Source: Pseudomonadota bacterium
Lineage (GTDB): Bacteria > Pseudomonadota > Alphaproteobacteria > Caulobacterales > Caulobacteraceae
Direction: 5' to 3'
NCBI GenBank assembly: GCA_023409795.1
Contig: JAEYQX010000088.1
Location: 1-18,613, forward strand
Length of the DNA stretch: 18,613 bases
In this document: piece by piece, positions 13,777 through 18,613 of the stretch
Position numbering within the stretch: position 1 is the first letter of the stretch
Layout: the number at the start of each line of letters is the position of its first letter
Notes under the pieces: generated by a model
The model's database searches: none
Seen by the model: the letters and a program-made list of their open reading frames with translations, nothing else
What the model was told of the DNA's origin: nothing
Made by a program: the position numbers and the translations under genes

Positions 13777-14640
13777 ATGGCTATTGGTGTATTTGACTCT
13801 GGTGTGGGGGGCCTGACGGTCCACCGCGAGCTCGTCGCCCGGTTTCCCGAGGCTGACTTCATCTATCTGGGTGACCAGGGACACGCCCCCTATGGCGGTC
13901 GCGGCGGCGAGGATATCGTCGAGCTGACCCGGGCGGGCTGCCGTCGCCTGTTCGAGGCCGGGGCCTCGGTCGTGGTGCTGGCGTGCAATACTGCCTCGGC
14001 CATTGCCCTGCGTCGCCTGCAGCAGACCTGGCTGCCGGGCCTGCGCGAGGAACTGGACCGCCCCGTCAACATCCTGGGCATCATCGTCCCGACCATCGAG
14101 GCGGCCACCGGCCTGCCCTGGTCCTATGAGGCCGAGCATGACGGCCGCCTGGACGGCGAGAAGAAGGAGGCCATCGACATCACCGGTGTCTTCTGCACCG
14201 CGGCCACGGCCATGAGCCGGGTCTATGAGATCGAGATCGACAAGCGCCGCGAGGACCTGGCGGTCTTTACCGAGGCCTGCCCCGGCCTGGCCGGCCTGAT
14301 CGAACTGGGGGCCCCCGAGGAAGAACTGCGGGTGGTCGTGCGCGACCACGTCGATGCCCTGCGTCGCCGCATCGGCCGCCACCCGGACAAGGCCATCCTG
14401 GGCTGCACCCACTACGAGATTGTCGCCGACCTGTTCGAGGAAGCCCTGCCCGAAGGCGTCCAGGTCATCAGCCAGCCCCAGGCCGTCGCCGATTCCCTGG
14501 AACGCTACTTCCAGAAGCACCCGGAATATGACCTGGGTCACTCGGGTCGCCGCGACTTCCTGACCACCGGCACGCCCGGTCCCCAGTCCGAGCTGATCGC
14601 CCGCTTCTGGGGTGCGCCCCTGACCTTCGACCCGGCCTGA
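13777..14640 (+). CDS. murI: Glutamate racemase
   Basis: MurI interconverts L- and D-glutamate, supplying D-Glu for peptidoglycan stem peptides. The 287-residue product shows the family start IGVFDSGVGGLTV (residues 3-15), YLGDQGHAPYG, and the two catalytic cysteines: Cys70 in LACNTASA and Cys210 in LGCTHYE. Both are needed for the two-base, cofactor-free mechanism. The centre (about residues 108-155) is longer than in the shortest homologues and contains a charged stretch (EHDGRLDGEKKEAID). AAAGG lies 7 nt before the ATG. The stop is 9 bp from the convergent lipoprotein stop, with no terminator seen. With dapB at the window's end this is a second peptidoglycan-precursor gene. Confidence 0.97.
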   Translation: MAIGVFDSGVGGLTVHRELVARFPEADFIYLGDQGHAPYGGRGGEDIVELTRAGCRRLFEAGASVVVLACNTASAIALRRLQQTWLPGLREELDRPVNILGIIVPTIEAATGLPWSYEAEHDGRLDGEKKEAIDITGVFCTAATAMSRVYEIEIDKRREDLAVFTEACPGLAGLIELGAPEEELRVVVRDHVDALRRRIGRHPDKAILGCTHYEIVADLFEEALPEGVQVISQPQAVADSLERYFQKHPEYDLGHSGRRDFLTTGTPGPQSELIARFWGAPLTFDPA

Positions 14641-14649
14641 TCCCCGGGC

Positions 14650-15207
14650 CTATTCCGCGTTCACGGCAGGCCGCCTCTGGCCAAAGGTCGGGGCGGTCTC
14701 CTTTTGCCGGGCCCAGTAGGTGGGTCCGTCGTCAGGCTTGAACATGGTGCGCGGCACCCCGTCGCGATCCACCACGGCAAAGGTGTTGGTCGCGGCCTGG
14801 TAGAAGAGGGTATCGCCATTGGCCCGGGTGACGATCTCGGTCCCGCCCGGCGGCTGGCGGATAAAGGCCCGGACGCGGGCCAGGTAGTCATCCGCCGACT
14901 GCGCGCCAAAGGCCGCCCCGTTCCGCTCGTAAAGCCGCTGGATCTTGGCGTCGGCGGTTTCGCGCCGGTTGGCGGTGACGGTGGCCACGGCGGAACCTGC
15001 CGCCCCCTGCGGTCCCGCCTCGGCGGCGCTGCTGGCCTCGACCACCAGGGCCTGGACCTGGGTGCCCTCCGGCCGTGGCCGGGTCTCGACCGCCGAGCCG
15101 CCACTGTCACAGGCGGCCAGTCCCGCAAGCGCAAGGCCTGCACCCAGGCCGAAAAGCCGCCCAAACCAGACCCTTACCGTCCCTACGCCACGCCCCGCAC
15201 GCTTCAT
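14650..15207 (-). CDS. Small predicted lipoprotein of unknown function, C-terminus resembling BECR-type nuclease cores
   Basis: The 185-residue product begins with a basic region and hydrophobic helix ending in LAAC (Cys33), a lipoprotein signal. Residues 34-80 are Ala/Gly/Glu-rich and probably unstructured. Residues 81-170 form the only compact part: ADAKIQRLYERNG, DDYLARVRAFI (107-116), then GDTLFYQAATNTFAVVDRDG (131-150) and PRTMFKP (152-158) with YW at 164-165. The pattern TLxY-x3-TNxFxV-x3-DG-x2-RTxFKP resembles the core of small nuclease domains at the tips of CdiA and other polymorphic toxins, but this is a by-eye similarity, not a demonstrated match. No toxin loader domain or obvious immunity gene is nearby. 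The ribosome binding site is weak (AGGGGG). A 22-bp palindrome lies just upstream of the start. Confidence 0.72.
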   Translation of the reverse strand: MKRAGRGVGTVRVWFGRLFGLGAGLALAGLAACDSGGSAVETRPRPEGTQVQALVVEASSAAEAGPQGAAGSAVATVTANRRETADAKIQRLYERNGAAFGAQSADDYLARVRAFIRQPPGGTEIVTRANGDTLFYQAATNTFAVVDRDGVPRTMFKPDDGPTYWARQKETAPTFGQRRPAVNAE

Positions 15208-15222
15208 GACAGCCCCCTGCTG

Positions 15223-15244
15223 CTATTTATAGACGCATAAATAG
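15223..15244. promoter_or_regulatory. Operator-like palindrome CTATTTAT-N6-ATAAATAG
   Basis: Perfect 8-bp arms with a 6-bp spacer (agacgc) form an AT-rich island in GC-rich DNA, 16 bp upstream of the lipoprotein start and 72 bp upstream of coaBC. On the minus strand the right-hand part holds TATAAA (15231-15226), a five-of-six -10 match placed to start the lipoprotein transcript. Overlapping it is a 12-bp-period direct repeat, ATAGACGCAT / ATAGACACAT (15229-15238, 15241-15250). The size and symmetry suit a dimeric repressor. Confidence 0.55.
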
Positions 15245-15315
15245 ACACATCCGGAACAGACTGGCAACATCCTTCGTGTCTCGACGCCGTCACGTCTCGC
15301 GGCTAGACAGGCAGC

Positions 15316-16539
15316 ATGACCGCATCCTCGCTTCATGGCCGCAAAATCCTGCTGATCGTCGGGGGCGGCATCGCCGCCTACAAGGCGCTGGAACTGATCC
15401 GCCTGCTGAGAAAATCAGGGGCCGAGGTCATGACCATCCTGACCCGGGCAGGGGCCGAGTTCGTGACCCCCATGTCGCTGGCGGCCCTGAGCGGCCATCC
15501 GGTGCGGCAAGAGCTGTTCATGCCCGAGGACGAGACCTCGATGGGCCATATCGAGCTGTCGCGCTGGGCCGACCTGGTGGTGGTGGCCCCGGCCACGGCG
15601 GGCCTGATCGCCAAGGCGGCCAATGGCCAGGCCGACGACCTGGCCTCGACCACGCTTCTGGCCACCGACAAGAAGGTTCTGTGGGCCCCGGCCATGAATG
15701 TGCGGATGTGGCAGCATCCGGCGGTCCAGGCCAATGTCGAGCGGCTCAAGACCTTTGACGGCTTCCACGCGGCTGCCCTGGTCGGGCCCGACGAGGGCGA
15801 GATGGCCTGTGGCGAGTTCGGCCCCGGCCGCATGGCCGAACCGGCCGCCATCCTGGAGGCCATTCAGCGGCTTCTGGCCGGGCCTGACGGTCGCCCGCTG
15901 AGCGGCCGCAAGGCGGTCGTCACCGCCGGCCCGACCTTTGAGCCCATCGACCCGGTGCGGGGCCTGACCAATCGCTCCAGCGGCAAGCAGGGCTATGCCG
16001 TGGCCGCCGCCCTGGCCGACCTGGGGGCCGAGGTCACCCTGATTTCCGGCCCCGTGGCCCTGGAGGCCCCGGTCGGCGTCACCCGCATCTGGGTCGAGGC
16101 CGCCACCGAGATGAAGGCCGCCGTCGAGGCCCAGCTGCCCGCCGACATCGCGGTGATGAGCGCCGCCGTCGCCGACTGGCGCGTCGATGGCGTGGCCTTG
16201 GGCAAGATCAAGAAGAAGCCTGGCGGGCCGCCGACCCTCAGCCTGATCGAGAACCCGGACATCCTGGCCAGCGTCTCGGCCCCCGGCCCGAAGCGGCCCC
16301 GCCTGGTGGTCGGTTTTGCCGCCGAGACCAGCGACCTGGAGGCCAATGCCCGGGCCAAGCTGTCGCGCAAGGACTGCGACTGGATCGTCGGCAATGATGT
16401 CTCCGACGATGTCTTTGGCTCGGACGGCAATGCCGTGACCCTGTTCACCAAGGGCGGGGCCGAGGCCTGGCCGCGCCAGACCAAGACCGCCGTGGCCCGC
16501 CAGCTGGCCCGGCGCATCGCCGACCACTTCAAGGCCTGA
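15316..16539 (+). CDS. coaBC: Bifunctional phosphopantothenoylcysteine decarboxylase / phosphopantothenate-cysteine ligase
   Basis: CoaBC joins 4'-phosphopantothenate to cysteine (CTP-dependent) and decarboxylates the product to 4'-phosphopantetheine, two central steps of CoA synthesis. The 407-residue product has an FMN-binding CoaC domain (1-190): GGGIAAYKALELIRLL, catalytic His78 in GHIELSRWAD, PAMN at 125-128, and ACGEFGPGRM with active-site Cys165. The CoaB domain follows from about 197, with VVTAGPTFEPIDPVRGLTN and SSGKQGYA, and GKIKKKPGG containing the conserved lysine. The dimerisation Asn appears as TNRSSGKQG (most proteins have KMG). The ATG at 15316 has only a weak AGG upstream. 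dut follows after 16 bp, probably in one operon; this pair is conserved in Alphaproteobacteria. Confidence 0.97.
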   Translation: MTASSLHGRKILLIVGGGIAAYKALELIRLLRKSGAEVMTILTRAGAEFVTPMSLAALSGHPVRQELFMPEDETSMGHIELSRWADLVVVAPATAGLIAKAANGQADDLASTTLLATDKKVLWAPAMNVRMWQHPAVQANVERLKTFDGFHAAALVGPDEGEMACGEFGPGRMAEPAAILEAIQRLLAGPDGRPLSGRKAVVTAGPTFEPIDPVRGLTNRSSGKQGYAVAAALADLGAEVTLISGPVALEAPVGVTRIWVEAATEMKAAVEAQLPADIAVMSAAVADWRVDGVALGKIKKKPGGPPTLSLIENPDILASVSAPGPKRPRLVVGFAAETSDLEANARAKLSRKDCDWIVGNDVSDDVFGSDGNAVTLFTKGGAEAWPRQTKTAVARQLARRIADHFKA

Positions 16540-16555
16540 AGGAAGCCCCCAGCCG

Positions 16556-17005
16556 ATGACCACTGTCCGCGTCCAGCGCCTGCCGCACGCCGAGGGCCTT
16601 GCCCTGCCCGCCTATGAGACGACCGGCTCGGCCGGCATGGACCTGCGCGCGGCCCTGGCCGAGGGCGAGAGCATCACCCTGGCCCCCGGCGAGCGCAGGC
16701 TGGTGCCCACCGGACTGAAGATCGCGCTGGAACCCGGCTATGAGGCCCAGGTGCGGCCCCGCTCGGGCTTGGCCCTGAAGCACGGCATCACCTGCCTGAA
16801 CAGCCCCGGCACCATCGACAGCGACTATCGCGGCGAGGTCGGCGTCATCCTGGTCAACCACGGACAGGTCGCCTTTGAGATCCAGCGCGGCGAGCGCATC
16901 GCCCAGATGGTCATCGCCCCCTATACCCAGGCGGTCATGGCCGAGGTCAGCGAGCTGGACGAGACCGCGCGCGGGGCCGGTGGCTTTGGCTCGACCGGGG
17001 TCTAG
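16556..17005 (+). CDS. dut: Deoxyuridine 5'-triphosphate nucleotidohydrolase (dUTPase)
   Basis: dUTPase hydrolyses dUTP to dUMP and pyrophosphate, keeping uracil out of DNA and feeding thymidylate synthesis; it is a cytosolic homotrimer. All five family motifs are present in the 149-residue product: AGMDLRA (26-32), PRSGLA (68-73), GTIDSDYRGE (85-94), RGERIAQMVI (111-120) and the C-terminal RGAGGFGSTG (139-148), which closes over the active site. GAAGGA in the coaBC-dut gap (around 16538) is a plausible ribosome binding site, 12 nt from the ATG. Its stop codon overlaps the stop of the convergent eamA gene in a shared CTAG. Confidence 0.98.
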   Translation: MTTVRVQRLPHAEGLALPAYETTGSAGMDLRAALAEGESITLAPGERRLVPTGLKIALEPGYEAQVRPRSGLALKHGITCLNSPGTIDSDYRGEVGVILVNHGQVAFEIQRGERIAQMVIAPYTQAVMAEVSELDETARGAGGFGSTGV

Positions 17006-17913
17006 ACCGAGGCATTGGGAGCGGGCGGCGTGACCTCGCGTCGGCGGACCCGCTCACGCCAGGCGGTATAGAGCCCACTGGCGGCGATCAGCCCTGCCCC
17101 CGTCAGGGTCGCCAGGGTCGGCACGTCGCTGAACAGCACCCAGCCCAGAAGCACCGCCCCGACCATCTGCAGATAGTCCAGCGGGGCCAGGGTCGAGACC
17201 GGGGCGTGCCGGAGGCTGGAGGTCATCAGCAGCTGGGCAAAGCCGCCCGCCAGGCCACCCGCCGCCAGGACCGCATAGCCCATCAGGCTGTGGGCATGGC
17301 CGTTGAACAGGCTGATGGTGCCGCCCACCACGCAGCAGGCGATAAAGAACCAGAAGACGATCGAGGTCGTGCTTTCCGTCTTGCCCAGCTGCCTCAGCGT
17401 CACGGTGACCGAGGCGGCGACAAAGGCCCCGGACAGGGCCAGCAGCAGGCCGACCAGGGACGGCGCACCCTCCATGCCCGGGCGCAGCACCACCACCACA
17501 CCCAGGAAGGCCACGGCAATGGCGGCCCAGCGGTGGCGGCCCACCTGCTCGGACAGCAGGACGATCGACAGCAGGGTGGCAAATATCGGCGCGGTAAAAC
17601 CTATGGTCGTGGCGTCGGCCAGCGACAGGTGCTTAAGCCCCTCAAAGATCAGCAGGATCCCGCTCACCCCAAGCCCGCAGCGCCACAGATGGACCAAAGG
17701 CCGCCGGGTGGTGATGGCCGCCAGCCCCTCGCCCCGGCTGAAGATCCAGAACAGGACCACCGGCAGGCCGAACAGGGAGCGGTAGAAGACCATCTCGCCC
17801 GCCGAGACGGGCTCGATCATCGTGGCCCACTTCATGCAGGCCGTCATCAGCGAGAAACACAGGGCCGCAAGCGCCCGCAGGAGTATGCCGTAACTGGTGC
17901 CCTGACGGATCAT
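17002..17913 (-). CDS. EamA/DMT superfamily transporter
   Basis: The 303-residue product has about ten hydrophobic segments arranged as two EamA halves (roughly residues 10-145 and 155-285), each with the usual Gly/Pro-rich helices, for example VSAGEMVFYRSLFGLPVVLF (36-55) in the first and PVSTLAPLDYLQMVGAVLLGWVLFSD in the second. It sits in the inner membrane and probably exports or imports a small metabolite; the substrate cannot be told from sequence. The C-terminus is basic (WRERVRRREV). The ATG at 17913-17911 lies 19 bp after the dapB stop, so the two are probably co-transcribed, although the ribosome binding site is weak. This organisation does not prove a link to lysine or diaminopimelate transport. 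Confidence 0.9.
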   Translation of the reverse strand: MIRQGTSYGILLRALAALCFSLMTACMKWATMIEPVSAGEMVFYRSLFGLPVVLFWIFSRGEGLAAITTRRPLVHLWRCGLGVSGILLIFEGLKHLSLADATTIGFTAPIFATLLSIVLLSEQVGRHRWAAIAVAFLGVVVVLRPGMEGAPSLVGLLLALSGAFVAASVTVTLRQLGKTESTTSIVFWFFIACCVVGGTISLFNGHAHSLMGYAVLAAGGLAGGFAQLLMTSSLRHAPVSTLAPLDYLQMVGAVLLGWVLFSDVPTLATLTGAGLIAASGLYTAWRERVRRREVTPPAPNASV

Positions 17914-17932
17914 GCCCGGTGGTTACGCCCTA

Positions 17933-18613
17933 TCAGGCCTGGCGGAAACCCAGGACGTCCTGCATGTCGTAAAGGCCCGGCTGGCGGCTGCGCACCCAGG
18001 CCGCAGCGGCCACGGCCCCCTTGGCGAACAGGCTGCGGTCGATTGCCGAATGGGACAGGGTCAGGACCTCGTCGTCCGAGGCAAACATGACCGAGTGCTC
18101 ACCGATGATGCCGCCACCGCGAATGACGGAAAAGCCGATCGTGCCTTCCTCGCGCGGGCCCTGGACCCCGTCATAGGGGGCAGAGCGGACGTCAGACAGG
18201 TCAACCCGGCGACCATCCGCCGCCGCCTCGCCCAGCATCAGGGCCGTGCCGGACGGGCTGTCGACCTTGCGCCGGTGGTGGGCCTCGGTGACCTCGATGT
18301 CCCAGTCGCGCGCGTTCAGTCGCTGGGCCGCATTGCGGACCAGGCCGATCAGCATGTTCACGCCCAGCGAGAAGTTGCCGCTCTTGACGATGGCGACGCG
18401 GCTGCCCGCCGCCTCCAGCGCCGCTTCCTGCTCAGGGGTAAAGCCGGTGGAGCCGATCACCAGGGCCGGGCCGCCCCGCTCGGCGCAGGCCCTGGCCAGT
18501 TCGACCGAGGCTTCCGGAGTCGAGAAGTCGATGATGACGTCACACAGGTCCAGGCCCGGGGTCTCGCCCCGGTCGAACCGCGTGGCCACCACCACGTCGG
18601 CACGGGCATCCAG
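17933..18613 (-). CDS. dapB: 4-hydroxy-tetrahydrodipicolinate reductase, 5' end cut by window
   Basis: DapB reduces 4-hydroxy-tetrahydrodipicolinate with NAD(P)H in the lysine/meso-diaminopimelate pathway, supplying peptidoglycan. The frame is open to the window edge (227 residues seen, beginning LDARADVVVATRF); a GTG at 18595 is internal and not the start. Missing is the N-terminal GxxGxxG NAD(P)H site. Present are DVIIDFSTPEASVE, GSTGFT, KSGNFSLGVNML, the signature EAHHRRKVDSPSGTAL with the catalytic His and Lys, and GTIGFSVIRGGGIIGEHSVMF. The gene ends in tandem stops TGATAG. eamA follows 19 bp downstream. Confidence 0.97.
   Translation of the reverse strand: MDARADVVVATRFDRGETPGLDLCDVIIDFSTPEASVELARACAERGGPALVIGSTGFTPEQEAALEAAGSRVAIVKSGNFSLGVNMLIGLVRNAAQRLNARDWDIEVTEAHHRRKVDSPSGTALMLGEAAADGRRVDLSDVRSAPYDGVQGPREEGTIGFSVIRGGGIIGEHSVMFASDDEVLTLSHSAIDRSLFAKGAVAAAAWVRSRQPGLYDMQDVLGFRQA

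Noticed and set aside
13564..14541. 325-codon open frame opposite murI extending into the peptidase start
   Set aside because: It crosses the divergent promoter region and conflicts with two well-supported genes.

Overview
The window reads as chromosomal DNA of a high-GC alphaproteobacterium. The closest fit is Caulobacterales (Brevundimonas/Caulobacter-like): FabI carries the alphaproteobacterial MRTLSLAGIAGGRG loop, DUF2794 is an alphaproteobacterial family, Ffh has the TRADGDGRGG form of G4 seen in this class, and coaBC is followed directly by dut. The genus is an inference from remembered family features, not from a search. Coding density is very high. I see no insertion sequences, prophage, CRISPR, tRNA or rRNA, so this looks like core genome rather than an island.

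Layout. Positions 1-1230 hold the start of a leftward 2'-5' RNA ligase-like gene (thpR, cut by the window edge), then a rightward BI-1/YccA membrane protein ending in a clear terminator. From 1231 to 4170 come a leftward DUF2794 gene and a rightward cluster fabI - DoxX - BenE-type transporter. From 4112 to 4690 lie two small genes, a leftward KTSC protein overlapping the benE tail and a rightward YegP-like (DUF1508) protein with terminator. From 4708 to 7381 is the leftward translation/secretion operon ffh-rpsP-rimM, with a strong hairpin between rpsP and rimM.

Positions 7382-7727 form the only non-coding stretch over 300 bp. It separates divergent ffh and ppc and contains a near-perfect match to the chromosomal ParB-binding site (parS) abutting a second palindrome and a plausible ffh promoter. 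From 7728 to 11488 are PEP carboxylase and a convergent CorA transporter. From 11489 to 13660 is a lipid-anchored M3 oligopeptidase with terminator. From 13777 to 15207 are murI and a convergent small lipoprotein, which has an AT-rich operator-like palindrome over its start region. From 15316 to 18613 are coaBC-dut and a leftward dapB-eamA pair (dapB cut by the window edge).

Together the genes serve core processes: fatty-acid synthesis (fabI), membrane-protein targeting and ribosome assembly (ffh, rpsP, rimM), anaplerosis (ppc), Mg2+ uptake (corA), cell-wall precursors (murI, dapB), CoA synthesis (coaBC) and dUTP removal (dut). I found no multi-gene novel system. The items most worth a second look are the parS-like site, the lipoprotein whose C-terminus resembles the core of BECR-type toxin nucleases, the 22-bp palindrome in front of it, and the terminator-like hairpin inside the rpsP-rimM operon.
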